Assembly: GCF_002127325.2 (NCBI RefSeq)
Contig: NC_035435.2
Span: 131,388,208 to 131,452,207, forward strand
DNA from: Helianthus annuus
Lineage: Eukaryota; Streptophyta; Magnoliopsida; Asterales; Asteraceae
Direction of reading: 5' to 3'
DNA length: 64,000 bases
Below are positions 1-12,790 of this stretch, in pieces. The position numbers and the translations under genes were made by a program. A model generated the notes under the pieces. It made no database searches. It was not told where the DNA came from and was given only the letters and a program-made list of their open reading frames with translations. Every line of letters begins with the position of its first letter. The first letter of the stretch is position 1.

Positions 1-1012
1 AACTTATGGCCTAATAGTTCTATCTTTCATTCTTGCAAAACCTTATCTATGTTAATAGAATTCCCATCTGCCGTTTCGACTGTAAAAATCTGTCTAAGGG
101 TGGTTAAGGGTAACTTAAGAGCTTGGCAAAATAAGGTATTGATAAAACTTTGATTGGCACCAGAGTCAAATAATACTTTTGCAAATACGTTGTGGACTAA
201 GAACGTACCATCTATCACATCTGGAATGAGTTCTGCTTCCTGTGTGGTCAGCTGGAATGCTCTTGCATTCTTCTTGTAGCTCCGTTGGTTGGTTTAGCCT
301 TGTTGTCTGCTGGTTTAACTAGCTTAGGACATTTTGTTTGGAAATGCCCAGGTTCTCCACAGTTGTAGCAGATTATTGTTTTCCTTCTACATTCTTCTTC
401 CCGATGTCCTATAGCTTTTCAAAAATTGCAGGTCATATTGCATCTTCCAAAGTGTTTCTTCTTACAATTTTTGCAAAAAGGAGGATTTGAGGATTGCCCC
501 ATTCCTCTTTTCTTAGTATTACCCATACGAAATCCTTGGGTAATCTTTTGAGCCAACTCCTTCTTTCGATCTTCTTCTCTTGTGCGCACCAGTTCATCAG
601 TTAGGGTGTTAGCTAATTCCACAGCATCGTCAATAGTGCGTGGTCTCGCAGCTTTAACGATGTTACGAATTTCGCCAATTAATCCCCAAATATAGCCGGA
701 AATGAGTACCGGTTCTGGCGAAGCCAGGGTTGGTACCACTCTCGCATATTCAAAGAATGTCGAGGTATAACCGCGACAATCTACACCCGTCATACGATGA
801 TTTAGGAATTTATTTAACATTTGATCTTTTTCATATTCGGGACAGAATTTTCTTTCTACAAGACTCTTAAATTCTTCCCAGTTCATGGTATAGGCCATCC
901 TTCTTCCTTTTGCTTGTAATACCGTGTTCCACCATTCTAACGCCCATTCTTTGAACAAATTGGACGCATACATGACCTGATCGTCCATGTCACATTTGCT
1001 TATTGCAATTAC
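1..1012 (-). pseudogene. C-terminal gag and start of protease of an old Ty3/gypsy element (downstream half)
   Basis: Read on the minus strand, this is the downstream half of a gag gene whose upstream half lies at 12790-12390; the plus-strand element at 1013-12389 separates them. The retrotransposon gag core lies at about 1012-560, followed by three zinc knuckles at about 475-310 and a protease start with the motif FDSGA near 165 (families normally have D-T/S-G-A). Lesions: an in-frame TGA at 421-419 falls where the second zinc-knuckle cysteine should be, a frameshift lies near 281-300 between the last knuckle and the protease, and a stop occurs at 29-27 inside the protease. The element continues beyond the left edge. 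It is non-functional as it stands. The family call is secure; the exact lineage is not, although the gag resembles that of chromovirus-type elements. Confidence 0.88.
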
Positions 1013-3812
1013 TGTAACACCCCGTGTTTTCCCAAAAGTCAAAGTCAAAGTCAAGAGTTGACTGTTATTGGAATTAAAGATCAATAAAGATTAATTTCAT
1101 TTTAGTTTCATTTTGATTTTCATATTATTTGGAGTAAGTGTTGTATAATCAAACTAATCGGCCGATAATCGAACTGTGAATCAACGACCGACTGTGAATG
1201 ATAGGAAGTAACAATGCAATAAAGCTAGTCAATCAATAATCAAGCTAATCAAATCAATCATCGAACTCAAGTGTGGATAATTTTAATGCTTTTATACGTG
1301 TGTGTGTGCCTTACGTGTTACTTGTGCATGTTTACTTTATGTTAAAGTGTGTGGTGAATCAATCAAAATCAATCAAGAATCGAAGGATAATCAAACTCAA
1401 TCGAAACCGACTTTGAAAATAGGTTGTAAGGATGCTTGTATGTTAGATATAGTAGTTGGGACTAAAAGTAATTTGAATAGGAACTCTATCCTACTCTACT
1501 CCTCTATTATCGAACTCGAAATATCAAAAATCGTCGCGAAACACTCAAAACCAGGTAAGCCGATCGAACAGGGCAACCTGATCGAACAGGCTAGCCGATC
1601 GAACAGGCTGTTCGATCGGGCAGCCGCTCGATCAGGGATGCTGTTCGATCAGCCAACCCTTTCCACTTTTGGAAGCCTATAAATAGGGCTGTCCTTGTCA
1701 AGCTTTCCACTTTTGGAAAAGCTCTGACCGACCAGCCTTCTATTCTCACTAAATCTCAGATTTCTCTCAAACCGGTAAGTATTTCGCTCTAATCCTTGTA
1801 CGTTTTTGTTCATTAATCGATTCTCCATCTTTCTATCTTTCAAAACTTGGATTTCAACCGCGAAATCACCAAGATCTAGGTGTTCTTGGATGATGTCATC
1901 ATGGTGTTCTTCAAAGAACACTAAGTTTTGACATCATTCCACCATGAATAGCTTAGATCTAACCGATTTCCACATGAACAACCTAAAATCTACCAAAGAT
2001 CTAAACATTTCACGGTGGAAAAGGATTGGAAGACGGGTTTCCATCTATCTTTCAACTCTTTTACACTCAAAAAGGGTGAAAACGAGACTTGAACCGATTT
2101 ACAAATCAATCTAAACAAACACATGGTTCAAGATTCGGGTTCTACCGAGAGATATACCGATTTCGGGTTAAACGTTAAACTTAGGTTCCAAACCGTCTCT
2201 GACCGAGCTTGGGTGATTCCTGCTCGAGTCAGTAGACTAAGTAGGGACTTCAGCTTTGTGGTTCAACTCGTAGTCAAAATATCTCTAAAACATCAACAAT
2301 TAACGGGAATAACCAAGTGTTCAGTGATAGGTTAACCGAATCGAGAAGCTGGCCGAACGGCTAGGCTGTTCGATCGAACAGCCCAACCGAACGAACAATG
2401 CCAGCCGATCGGGCGGGCTAACCGATCGACTAGCACCTGGACCCACCAACTCACAAAAGTGTAGTATTGACGAGGTACTGTTCGATCGACTACGCCACTC
2501 GATTGAACATTACTGCTCGAATCATGAGATACTATACTTCAACACTTAACCTTTTCGAAACATTGGAATGTCACCCGATCGAGCATGCCACCCGATCGAG
2601 TGACACTTTGCCAACCCTCAGCTGCTAACCGATCGGTTGGGCTAACCGATCGAACAGCCCGTTCGATCGGCCAACTTGAAAGGTAATGCTGCAAGAACTT
2701 CAAAAATACAAACCATCATACACAAACACATCCTTCACATCAAAGGAAGAAACAATCCACTTGAAAGAACCAGCCGATCGAGCCAGCCGGCCGATCGAAT
2801 GGGACGTTCGAACGGACTTTAACCCAATCGAACAGCCCACTCGATCGAACAGCTGTCCGATCGAAAGGTCTATCCGATCCAGTTTACTTTTCCGCATTAC
2901 TCATTGTATTGTTATCGAACTATTCAGGCTAACCTATTCTCAGTGCTCCTCAATCCACGATCAACCACTGTGAGTATACTCGATCCCTTTCTGCTTTCAG
3001 CACTTTTGGGTGTTACATACGTAATCTATCAAATTCACAAACAACACAAACTATTTGAACGCTAACCTACTTGCATGTATTACTTGTCTAAATGATTGCT
3101 GTTTATTATGTTTACACGTGGAGTGCTATCTGCCTGCTTTAGCAACGTAGTACTATAGTTTGGACTCAGCACCCGTTCACACGGGGGTTGCTAAGGACAA
3201 TTACTTGTATGGATTACAGTGGTAATCATGTATTGCGAACTGTCTCGGACAGTCAACTCGAAGTCGTTGGTATCGATGGTCCCATGTTGATAATTTACAT
3301 GCATCGTTTGCCCTTGTGTACGTGCTTGGTTATGCGTAAACTTTCGAACTTTATATGCTATATCAAACTTGTGTACTCACCTTTACATTATATGTATTGA
3401 CTTTTATTTTAACGTATGTGACAGGTGTTTAAGCTACTAGCGTGCTAGGGAAGCGAGGCAATAATAAGCTTCTAGGAGCCTGTGACCTTAGGACAGTGTC
3501 CACATACCTGCTCCAGGGCCATAATTATCTGTAGATCTTGTACTGGCACCTGTAGTCAGTAAGATCTACAGTTAGTTGTCTAGAAGTCTTAAAACAATAT
3601 TTAAATTCGGTCTGTAATAATTAAGAATCTGAGTTGTCGGAACAGTTCCCATATTGTTTAGTTGATTTCTATGATAACTTGTTATTATTTGGGACACGGT
3701 ATGGGACGTGTTATATAACTGAATTGTATGATAGTTGTTGTGGAAACTTCTGAACAATCTGTTTCGCTCAGTGCCGCGCCCCGATGATTCCGCCATCGGT
3801 TGGGGTGTGACA
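1013..3812 (+). repeat. 5' LTR of the young Ty3 element
   Basis: 2800 bp, TG...CA ends, matched by 9590-12389. It is dense in the self-complementary motif CCGATCGAACAG and its reverse complement at about 1558-1650, 2340-2480, 2575-2675 and 2770-2880, including a perfect 20-bp palindrome at 2364-2383. A TATA box lies at 1678. Short ORFs inside it (for example 1302-1682 and 2123-2335) recur in the other LTR only because the LTRs are copies, and show no protein family. Confidence 0.95.
1678..1685 (+). promoter_or_regulatory. LTR TATA box (young Ty3 element)
   Basis: TATAAATA, 665 bp into the LTR, directly after a block of GATCGA-type palindromes. It is the likely start point for the genomic RNA; the copy in the 3' LTR is at 10255-10262. 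A strong 5' splice-site-like sequence, CCG/GTAAGT, follows at 1772-1780. Confidence 0.7.
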
Positions 3813-3815
3813 GAT

Positions 3816-3828
3816 TGGTATCAGAGCC
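3816..3828 (+). other. Primer binding site, initiator tRNA-Met
   Basis: TGGTATCAGAGCC begins 3 bp after the LTR end and is complementary to the 3' end of plant initiator tRNA-Met. It primes minus-strand cDNA synthesis. Confidence 0.9.
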
Positions 3829-4891
3829 ATAACTATAGGGAATTAGGTTAGACACGATCTAGTCCGGATCGCTGTCTTAGAGACCTAGACTATAGCTAGG
3901 AACCAAGAGACCAAGTTTATGTGCTTATTTTATGTTGTTTCCTTCTATTCTATCATTACATCCGAACTCCGAGCCAAATTTTGTAGTTTGGACGGGATTA
4001 GGAGTGAAACCCGCGAATTCCTGCCTAAATTACAAATTTTGCCAATTACTTTGTGCAAAATTTCTATCAACAAACGGGGGAGAATTATACCAAATCAGGG
4101 CTGAAACCCGTAATTTGATGAAAATTTTCCTCTAAAATTTTCTTAAAACAAGGAAGAAATTGCTGAGCTAGGGGTGAAACCCTAACCTTGGCAGTTATTC
4201 CAACTTTATTTTATCTCGCCAAGGCAATTGACGGACTCCAACGACCTGAACTCACGAGTATGGCCTAGAATGCGCATGCATAATGCCCAAGAATCGAGGC
4301 AGAAACATGTCCCCTAGAGTCGAAAGTGACGACAAGTCAACTGTGAATAGTTAAATTGCCATGGTTAGTCAAAGTCTAGTAGCCGCAGACAATCCATTTT
4401 CCGATTTTGAGTGTTGCTTCGTTGATTTTATATGATTTACCTGTTTGCGTGTTTTAAGATTCGTTGATTGCTCCATTTGTTATCAATCTGCGTGACTTTT
4501 GTTGCTATCCTACCACGATTCAAACCCCTGTTGATGTGATCTAAACGAAACCAGTGTGCTATGCTACGCTATACGACTAAGTTAGACGACACAATGTGAT
4601 GCTATCTAATATGCAAAACGAACTACACTCGACTTGTGGCTATAGGTTTCTGTTTTCTGACAGCCTCTGTGATAAAATTGCGTACGTGTTTAGGAAGTTA
4701 AGTGCTCTATTTGCTTAATTGCTTATGTGCTCTAATTGCTTCTGTGCTTATGTGCCTCTATGATTATGTGCTTATGTGTTTATATGTGTTACGTGACGTG
4801 AGATGCGACGTGATTCTAAGCTTTAGTAAACTAAGACGTGCGAGATTCGAATTCGTTGTGTTGAGCCCTATGGCGATGTCTATTGCAGACC
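3829..4891 (+). other. Untranslated leader of the young Ty3 element
   Basis: About 1.06 kb between PBS and gag with no credible coding region. It holds repeats of TGAAACCC (near 4007, 4102 and 4175) and a stretch of TTGCTTATGTGC-like simple repeat at about 4715-4790. The sequence TATTGCAG ends at 4888, three bases before the gag ATG, and looks like a 3' splice site. Confidence 0.6.
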
Positions 4892-7800
4892 ATGTCGTCA
4901 TCATCAAGAACTCGCCAAAACCTTTCCCGTCAGGAAAAGAGAGACCGACGTCTCGCCAAGCTCATCTCAAGGTCTGTAGCGAAAGCTGTCAGCGAGGTGT
5001 ACGAAAACACCAGCAAGTCGTCGGAAGAATCCCGAACCCTCACTGAATCCAGCAAAGCTCCGTTCAGTTTCAAGCAATTTAAGGCATGTGGACCGAAGGA
5101 GTTCACCGGTGAAGAGGGCCCTACAGGCTTATTTCACTGGTTTGACTCTGTGGAAGTTACCCTTCGTCAAAGCGGATGCCCGGATCATCTTCGAACTCTC
5201 AATGCTACCGGTGTCTTCCAGTCGCGGGCATTGGACTGGTGGACAGCCGAAAGGAATAAGCGCGGGAACGACGCTGCCTACGAGCTGACGTGGGAGGAAC
5301 TGAAGGCTATCATGCTGGACGAGTTCTGTCCTCCCCACGAACGCCAAAAGTTGGAGGATGAGTTCTGGACCATCAAGCAGAAAGAGGGCGACAACGCTGG
5401 TCTCACCGCCCGTTTCAAACAACTGAGCATTATCTGTCCAGACCAGGTCAAGACTCCCGAGATGACCATCAAGAAATACATCCGTGCTCTTCCGGATTGT
5501 GTTGCAGATTTTGTGTTCGCCGCCAAACCCGCATCAATCGAGGAAACCTACCTACTCGCTGCCGAGATTAACGACAAGCGAGTTAAGGCTGGTGTCTGGG
5601 ATAAGCCATCCAAGTCGTTGCATCAAGTTACTGCCGCATCAACCGACAACCCTACTGCTCAAGCCTCCAAGTCCTCGAGAAGAAGAAAGAAGAACAAGAG
5701 TTGCGCCGCCGCAACCAATGCTGCTCCTCTTCAGTCAGTACCGCCACAACAGCAACAACCACAGCGCACTGCGCCAGTGATCAATGCGCCGCCGGCTAAG
5801 CGTGCGTACACCGGCCCCCACCCACTCTGTGCTACATGTTCTTATCATCACCCGGTGGGTGTGGCCTGCCGTTACTGTGCCCACTGCAACGTTTACGGGC
5901 ATTTCACTGCGAATTGCCGCTATGGTCCTCGTCAAACACAAGCTCAAGCCGCTGTTAACCAAGCCCTGCTACCTGCTCCTCAAGCTCCTCAAGCTGCACA
6001 GGCCCCGGCAAACAACGTTCGGACCTGCTTTGCATGTGGTGACCCTAACCACTTCGCAAACCGGTGCCCGAACAGAGTGGTGAAACAAGAAGCCCAACAA
6101 CCCCAGCAACAACAACAGCAGCCTCAACAACAAGCCGCTCACGCCAGAACTTTCAACATCAACGCACGCCAGGCTCAAGCTGATAACAACGTGGTCAATG
6201 GTACGTTCCTTGTGAATGGTATATATGCATCATGTTTGTTTGATACTGGAGCCGATAACTGCTTTGTGTCATTTGAATTTGAGAAGCTTCTTAGACGTAA
6301 GCGCTCTTATCTTTCGTCACCCTTCGAAGTAGAAGTCGCTACCGGAAGAACCATTGCTGTCAATTCTGTGCTCCGTGACTGTACTCTCGAGCTCAACAAT
6401 CATATATTCCCGATTAACCTTATTCCAATGCAGCTCGGAAGTTTCGATGTCATAGTAGGCATGGACTTTCTTCGTGAAAACCGTGCTGAAGTTGTGTGTT
6501 CCGATAAGATGATTCGTTTTGTGCTAGCTAGTGGTGATATTCTATGTGTTTATGGTGAAACTACTGCAAAAGATCTCAAGCTCATGTCATGTCTTCAAGC
6601 TCGCAAATATCTCCGCAAGGAATATCGAGCCTTCTTGGCCAACATTGTTGTAGCAGAGACGGACAAGAAAAGGAAAGTTGAAGTCAAGGATGTTCCCGTT
6701 GTACGAGAATTTCCTCAGGTGTTCCCTGATGATCTTCCTGGATTACCTCCAAGTCGTGATATCGACTTTCGAATCGACCTTATTCCAGGAGCCAACCCAG
6801 TGGCCAAAGCTCCGTATCGACTCGCTCCATCTGAGATGCGAGAACTCTCAAACCAACTCCAAGAGTTACTTGAAAAAGGCTTCATTCGCCCGAGCACTTC
6901 TCCATGGGGCGCACCAGTCCTTTTCGTCAAAAAGAAGGACGGGTCGTTCCGAATGTGCATCGATTACCGGGAATTGAACAAGCTGACCATCAAGAACCGA
7001 TACCCCTTACCAAGAATCGATGATCTGTTTGACCAATTACAAGGTGCTCAGTGTTTCTCCAAGATTGATCTACGTTCAGGCTTCCATCAGTTGCGGATTC
7101 AAGAGGAAGACATACCCAAAACCGCTTTTCGAACCCGATACGGCCACTACGAATTTGTTGTCATGCCTTTTGGTTTGACCAACGCACCCGCGGTCTTTAT
7201 GGATCTGATGAATCGCGTGTGTAAACCGTTCTTAGACCGTTTCGTCATTGTATTTATCGACGATGTCCTGATCTATTCCAGATCGAGGGCCGAACATGCG
7301 CAGCATTTGCGATTGGTTCTCGAGTTGCTTCAGGGAAACCAACTCTACGCCAAATTCTCCAAGTGTGAGTTCTGGTTGGAGGAGGTTCAATTTCTGGGTC
7401 ATATTGTGAATAGTCGGGGTATACACGTTGATCCTGCAAAGATTGAGGCAGTCAAGGGATGGGTTACGCCAAGGAATCCGTCAGAAGTTCGCTCTTTTCT
7501 CGGATTAGCCGGTTACTACCGGCGATTCATCGAAGGATTCTCAAAGATTGCTGTACCGCTTACCTCCCTTACTCATAAAGACAAGCCTTTTGTGTGGGGA
7601 ACCGCGCAGGAGACTGCTTTCCAAACCCTCAAACACATGCTGTGCCATGCACCAGTTCTTACACTGCCGGACGGAAGCGATGACTTCGTTGTCTATTGTG
7701 ATGCTTCAAACCTTGGACTTGGCTGTGTTCTCATGCAACGAGACAAGGTTATAGCTTACGCATCTCGACAGCTCAAAATCCACGAGAAGAACTATACAAC

Positions 7801-9502
7801 CCATGACCTTGAGCTAGGCGCAGTTGTCTTTGCCTTAAAGATTTGGCGACACTACCTGTATGGTACAAGGTGTACGATCTTCACCGATCACAAGAGCCTA
7901 CAACATATCTTTAACCAGAGAGAACTCAATATGCGTCAACGCCGATGGGTAGAACTTCTCAACGATTACGACTGTGAGATCCATTATCACCCAGGCAAGG
8001 CGAATGTAGTTGCAGACGCCCTCAGCAGAAAGAATTACGTGATAGGTGTTCGAAACATCCAGGCTCAGTATAACCTCGAAGCTCTCATCCGCGAAGCACA
8101 ACACGCTTGCTTTAACGAGCGTACGTTGAAGAAAGAACGAATCTATCACGATGGAACTCAGCTTGTGAGCAAAGCCAACGGGATATTCTATTATCTGGAC
8201 CGAATCTGGATCCCGAGGAGGACAGATTTGCGAAAGATCATCATGAACGAAGCCCACAAATCCCGATATTCCATTCATCCCGGTGCGGACAAAATGTACC
8301 AGGACCTTCGCTACAAGTACTGGTGGCCTGGGATGAAAAGGGATATTGCTCTATATGTTGGTAGCTGTTTAACTTGTGCAAGAGTCAAGGCTGAACACCA
8401 AAGACCTTCAGGCTTACTCGAACAACCGCCGATACCCGTATGGAAGTGGGAAAGCATAGCTATGGATTTCATAACTAAGCTTCCGACCACGCCATCAGGT
8501 CACGACAGTATTTGGGTTATAGTCGACCGTCTAACCAAATCAGCCCAGTTTCTGCCAATACGAGAAGACTATAAGGTGGCCAAGCTAGCCCAAATCTACA
8601 CCGACGAGATCATTAAGAATCATGGTACGCCTCGAGACATCATTTCTGATCGCGATGCTCGGTTTACATCGAGATTGTGGGAAACTTTTCAAGCAGCTCT
8701 TGGTACGACGCTGAATTTGAGTACCGCATTCCACCCGCAAACCGACGGGCAGACTGAAAGAACGATTTGTACTATTGAAGACATGCTCCGTGCGTGTGTT
8801 ATCGATTTTGGTGGTAGTTGGAGCAAACACCTACCGTTGGTCGAATTTTCGTACAATAATAGCTATCACTCCAGCATCGAAATGGCACCTTTCGAAGCCT
8901 TGTATGGTAGGAGATGTCGCTCGCCTATTGTATGGCACGAGGTCGGTCATTCACAATTGACTGGGCCCGAGATTCTGCAAGAAACGACTGACAAGATCCA
9001 CCAGATAAGAGAAAACTTGGTGAAGGCCCGGGACAGACAAAAGATGTACGCCGATAAACGACGCAAGCCCCGCGAATTTGCAGTTGGCGACTACGTACTC
9101 CTAAAGGTATCACCTTGGAAGGGAGTAGTCCGATTCGGCAAAAGAGGGAAACTTGCGCCTCGATTTGTTGGACCTTTTAAGATTCTGGAAAGGATCGGTA
9201 AAGTTGCCTACAAACTCGAATTACCGGAGGAACTCAGCAATGTCCACCCGACTTTCCATATTTCAAACCTTCGAAAATGCGTAGCCGACCACGACGCAAT
9301 AATACCACTCGACGATCTTCAGGTCAATGAGACGCTACACTTCGTGGAAAAGCCTGTCGAAATCATGGACCGACAGACCAAGCAACTCAGACGCTCTCGC
9401 ATTCCTATTGTAAAAGTACGATGGGAAGGCAAACGAGGCGCGGAGTTCACTTGGGAACTCGAAAGTGACATGAAGGCCAAGTACCCGCAGTTATTCAGAT
9501 AG
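4892..9502 (+). CDS. Ty3/gypsy gag-pol polyprotein, intact
   Basis: One open frame of 1536 aa counted from the ATG at 4892; the frame is open upstream to 4883 but with no ATG. Order: retrotransposon gag core (about 60-230), CCHC-type knuckles (last one C-x2-C-x4-H-x4-C from residue 379), protease with LFDTGA (Asp 451), reverse transcriptase with FIDD (788-791), RNase H (Asp 937 in YCDAS), integrase with HHCC zinc finger and a DDE triad at Asp 1192, Asp 1253 and Glu 1289 (spacing D-x35-E), then a C-terminal region with the PIVKVRW and FTWE motifs of a degenerate chromodomain. It makes the capsid and the enzymes for reverse transcription and chromosomal integration. No stop, frameshift or missing catalytic residue was seen, so the element could be autonomous. 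Stop codon at 9500-9502. Confidence 0.97.
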   Translation: MSSSSRTRQNLSRQEKRDRRLAKLISRSVAKAVSEVYENTSKSSEESRTLTESSKAPFSFKQFKACGPKEFTGEEGPTGLFHWFDSVEVTLRQSGCPDHLRTLNATGVFQSRALDWWTAERNKRGNDAAYELTWEELKAIMLDEFCPPHERQKLEDEFWTIKQKEGDNAGLTARFKQLSIICPDQVKTPEMTIKKYIRALPDCVADFVFAAKPASIEETYLLAAEINDKRVKAGVWDKPSKSLHQVTAASTDNPTAQASKSSRRRKKNKSCAAATNAAPLQSVPPQQQQPQRTAPVINAPPAKRAYTGPHPLCATCSYHHPVGVACRYCAHCNVYGHFTANCRYGPRQTQAQAAVNQALLPAPQAPQAAQAPANNVRTCFACGDPNHFANRCPNRVVKQEAQQPQQQQQQPQQQAAHARTFNINARQAQADNNVVNGTFLVNGIYASCLFDTGADNCFVSFEFEKLLRRKRSYLSSPFEVEVATGRTIAVNSVLRDCTLELNNHIFPINLIPMQLGSFDVIVGMDFLRENRAEVVCSDKMIRFVLASGDILCVYGETTAKDLKLMSCLQARKYLRKEYRAFLANIVVAETDKKRKVEVKDVPVVREFPQVFPDDLPGLPPSRDIDFRIDLIPGANPVAKAPYRLAPSEMRELSNQLQELLEKGFIRPSTSPWGAPVLFVKKKDGSFRMCIDYRELNKLTIKNRYPLPRIDDLFDQLQGAQCFSKIDLRSGFHQLRIQEEDIPKTAFRTRYGHYEFVVMPFGLTNAPAVFMDLMNRVCKPFLDRFVIVFIDDVLIYSRSRAEHAQHLRLVLELLQGNQLYAKFSKCEFWLEEVQFLGHIVNSRGIHVDPAKIEAVKGWVTPRNPSEVRSFLGLAGYYRRFIEGFSKIAVPLTSLTHKDKPFVWGTAQETAFQTLKHMLCHAPVLTLPDGSDDFVVYCDASNLGLGCVLMQRDKVIAYASRQLKIHEKNYTTHDLELGAVVFALKIWRHYLYGTRCTIFTDHKSLQHIFNQRELNMRQRRWVELLNDYDCEIHYHPGKANVVADALSRKNYVIGVRNIQAQYNLEALIREAQHACFNERTLKKERIYHDGTQLVSKANGIFYYLDRIWIPRRTDLRKIIMNEAHKSRYSIHPGADKMYQDLRYKYWWPGMKRDIALYVGSCLTCARVKAEHQRPSGLLEQPPIPVWKWESIAMDFITKLPTTPSGHDSIWVIVDRLTKSAQFLPIREDYKVAKLAQIYTDEIIKNHGTPRDIISDRDARFTSRLWETFQAALGTTLNLSTAFHPQTDGQTERTICTIEDMLRACVIDFGGSWSKHLPLVEFSYNNSYHSSIEMAPFEALYGRRCRSPIVWHEVGHSQLTGPEILQETTDKIHQIRENLVKARDRQKMYADKRRKPREFAVGDYVLLKVSPWKGVVRFGKRGKLAPRFVGPFKILERIGKVAYKLELPEELSNVHPTFHISNLRKCVADHDAIIPLDDLQVNETLHFVEKPVEIMDRQTKQLRRSRIPIVKVRWEGKRGAEFTWELESDMKAKYPQLFR

Positions 9503-9575
9503 ATCTGAAGCATCAAATTGGTAAAATCACACGGCGATGTACGGTTCTCGGCCTAATTTCGGGACGAAATTCCCT

Positions 9576-9588
9576 AAAGGAGGGGAGA
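9576..9588 (+). other. Polypurine tract (young Ty3 element)
   Basis: AAAGGAGGGGAGA ends one base before the 3' LTR. It is the expected plus-strand primer. Confidence 0.85.
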
Positions 9589-9589
9589 C

Positions 9590-12389
9590 TGTAACACCCC
9601 GTGTTTTCCCAAAAGTCAAAGTCAAAGTCAAGAGTTGACTGTTATTGGAATTAAAGATCAATAAAGATTAATTTCATTTTAGTTTCATTTTGATTTTCAT
9701 ATTATTTGGAGTAAGTGTTGTATAATCAAACTAATCGGCCGATAATCGAACTGTGAATCAACGACCGACTGTGAATGATAGGAAGTAACAATGCAATAAA
9801 GCTAGTCAATCAATAATCAAGCTAATCAAATCAATCATCGAACTCAAGTGTGGATAATTTTAATGCTTTTATACGTGTGTGTGTGCCTTACGTGTTACTT
9901 GTGCATGTTTACTTTATGTTAAAGTGTGTGGTGAATCAATCAAAATCAATCAAGAATCGAAGGATAATCAAACTCAATCGAAACCGACTTTGAAAATAGG
10001 TTGTAAGGATGCTTGTATGTTAGATATAGTAGTTGGGACTAAAAGTAATTTGAATAGGAACTCTATCCTACTCTACTCCTCTATTATCGAACTCGAAATA
10101 TCAAAAATCGTCGCGAAACACTCAAAACCAGGTAAGCCGATCGAACACGGCAACCTGATCGAACAGGCTAGCCGATCGAACAGGCTGTTCGATCGGGCAG
10201 CCGCTCGATCAGGGATGCTGTTCGATCAGCCAACCCTTTCCACTTTTGGAATCCTATAAATAGGGCTGTCCTTGTCAAGCTTTCCACTTTTGGAAAAGCT
10301 CTGACCGACCAGCCTTCTATTCTCACTAAATCTCAGATTTCTCTCAAACCGGTAAGTATTTCGCTCTAATCCTTGTACGTTTTTGTTCATTAATCGATTC
10401 TCCATCTTTCTATCTTTCAAAACTTGGATTTCAACCGCGAAATCACCAAGATCTAGGTGTTCTTGGATGATGTCATCATGGTGTTCTTCAAAGAACACTA
10501 AGTTTTGACATCATTCCACCATGAATAGCTTAGATCTAACCGATTTCCACATGAACAACCTAAAATCTACCAAAGATCTAAACATTTCACGGTGGAAAAG
10601 GATTGGAAGACGGGTTTCCATCTATCTTTCAACTCTTTTACACTCAAAAAGGGTGAAAACGAGACTTGAACCGATTTACAAATCAATCTAAACAAACACA
10701 TGGTTCAAGATTCGGGTTCTACCGAGAGATATACCGATTTCGGGTTAAACGTTAAACTTAGGTTCCAAACCGTCTCTGACCGAGCTTGGGTGATTCCTGC
10801 TCGAGTCAGTAGACTAAGTAGGGACTTCAGCTTTGTGGTTCAACTCGTAGTCAAAATATCTCTAAAACATCAACAATTAACGGGAATAACCAAGTGTTCA
10901 GTGATAGGTTAACCGAATCGAGAAGTTGGCCGAACGGCTAGGCTGTTCGATCGAACAGCCCAACCGAACGAACAATGCCAGCCGATCGGGCAGGCTAACC
11001 GATCGACTAGCACCTGGACCCACCAACTCACAAAAGTGTAGTATTGACGAGGTACTGTTCGATCGACTACGCCACTCGATTGAACATTACTGCTCGAATC
11101 ATGAGATACTATACTTCAACACTTAACCTTTTCGAAACATTGGAATGTCACCCGATCGAGCATGCCACCCGATCGAGTGACACTTTGCCAACCCTCAGCT
11201 GCTAACCGATCGGTTGGGCTAACCGATCGAACAGCCCGTTCGATCGGCCAACTTGAAAGGTAATGCTGCAAGAACTTCAAAAATACAAACCATCATACAC
11301 AAACACATCCTTCACATCAAAGGAAGAAACAATCCACTTGAAAGAACCAGCCGATCGAGCCAGCCGGCCGATCGAATGGGACGTTCGAACGGACTTTAAC
11401 CCAATCGAACAGCCCACTCGATCGAACAGCTGTCCGATCGAAAGGTCTATCCGATCCAGTTTACTTTTCCGCATTACTCATTGTATTGTTATCGAACTAT
11501 TCAGGCTAACCTATTCTCAGTGCTCCTCAATCCACGATCAACCACTGTGAGTATACTCGATCCCTTTTTGCTTTCAGCACTTTTGGGTGTTACATACGTA
11601 ATCTATCAAATTCACAAACAACACAAACTATTTGAACGCTAACCTACTTGCATGTATTACTTGTCTAAATGATTGTTGTTTATTATGTTTACACGTGGAG
11701 TGCTATCTGCCTGCTTTAGCAACGTAGTACTATAGTTTGGACTCAGCACCCGTTCACACGGGGGTTGCTAAGGACAATTACTTGCATGGATTACAGTGGT
11801 AATCATGTATTGCGAACTGTCTCGGACAGTCAACTCGAAGTCGTTGGTATCGATGGTCCCATGTTGATAATTTACATGCATCGTTTGCCCTTGTGTACGT
11901 GCTTGGTTATGCGTAAACTTTCGAACTTTATATGCTATATCAAACTTGTGTACTCACCTTTACATTATATGTATTGACTTTTATTTTAACGTATGTGACA
12001 GGTGTTTAAGCTACTAGCGTGCTAGGGAAGCGAGGCAATAATAAGCTTCTAGGAGCCTGTGACCTTAGGACAGTGTCCACATACCTGCTCCAGGGCCATA
12101 ATTATCTGTAGATCTTGTACTGGCACCTGTAGTCAGTAAGATCTACAGTTAGTCGTCTAGAAGTCTTAAAACAATATTTAAATTCGGTCTGTAATAATTA
12201 AGAATCTGAGTTGTCGGAACAGTTCCCATATTGTTTAGTTGATTTCTATGATAACTTGTTATTATTTGGGACACGGTATGGGACGTGTTATATAACTGAA
12301 TTGTATGATAGTTGTTGTGGAAACTTCTGAACAATCTGTTTCGCTCAGTGCCGCGCCCCGATGATTCCGCCATCGGTTGGGGTGTGACA
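9590..12389 (+). repeat. 3' LTR of the young Ty3 element
   Basis: 2800 bp, same length as the 5' LTR. Visible differences from it include those near 10147, 10252, 10926, 10991, 11568, 11674, 11785 and 12154; all are single substitutions, with no indels seen. TATA box copy at 10255-10262. Confidence 0.95.
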
Positions 12390-12790
12390 ATTACTGCTTC
12401 GGTTTTCTCTAACCAACGCAGTGCTGCAGTCGCTCCTTCATCGCCTGCAAATTCAGTAGGGTTACAAGCAAGAAATTCTTTGTAAGTTAAACCAGGCGTT
12501 GCAGCTTTCATTTTCTTAAGGAGTGGGGCTTGCCGTGGATCATTGTCATGATTATCATGATTGCCGCCTCCGTTTACGCTATTACTGAAATTATCTTCTT
12601 GAGTACGTTTAGTAGTAATAATTTGTTGAGGTTCAGCAGGTTTCTGAGCAGCAGTCAAGATTGCTGGAATAGCATTGGCTATCCCTTGAGCAACGATATT
12701 TTCGATATCTTGCCTAGTCATAAATTGGTTTTCCTGATTTTGCTCAGATTGGTTTTCTTCATTAACTGGTTCATTATTCACGTTTTCCAT
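12390..12790 (-). pseudogene. N-terminal gag of the old Ty3 element (upstream half)
   Basis: The ATG at 12790-12788 (minus strand) opens a gag with an Asn/Gln-rich N-terminus and the start of the retrotransposon gag domain (…EFAGDEGA…, RWLEK…). The homology stops at 12390, where the LTR of the young element begins; beyond this point the reading frame runs by chance into the LTR. The gag resumes at 1012. The two halves agree at the ATTAC target duplication, so the break is a simple insertion. Confidence 0.88.

Larger units (their letters stand above)
1013..12389 (+). mobile_element. Complete young Ty3/gypsy (chromovirus, Tekay-like) retrotransposon
   Basis: An 11,377-bp element bounded by two direct LTRs of exactly 2800 bp (1013-3812 and 9590-12389), both starting TGTAACACCC and ending GGTGTGACA. 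A 5-bp target duplication ATTAC flanks it at 1008-1012 and 12390-12394. It has an initiator-Met PBS, one uninterrupted gag-pol ORF and a polypurine tract. By eye I count about eight substitutions between the LTRs, roughly 0.3%, so the insertion is recent. It sits inside the gag of an older element of opposite orientation. Domain order PR-RT-RH-IN places it in Ty3/gypsy. The degenerate chromodomain-like C-terminus suggests the Tekay/Del group of chromoviruses; that lineage call is inference. Confidence 0.96.

Noticed and set aside
1302..3400. Short ORFs in the LTR that occur again at 9879-11977
   Set aside because: Repeated only because both LTRs are copies of one sequence; they contain GATCGA motif translations and no domain.
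5129..9516. Numerous minus-strand and shifted ORFs across the Ty3 gag-pol
   Set aside because: Shadows of the intact 1536-codon frame, without domains of their own.
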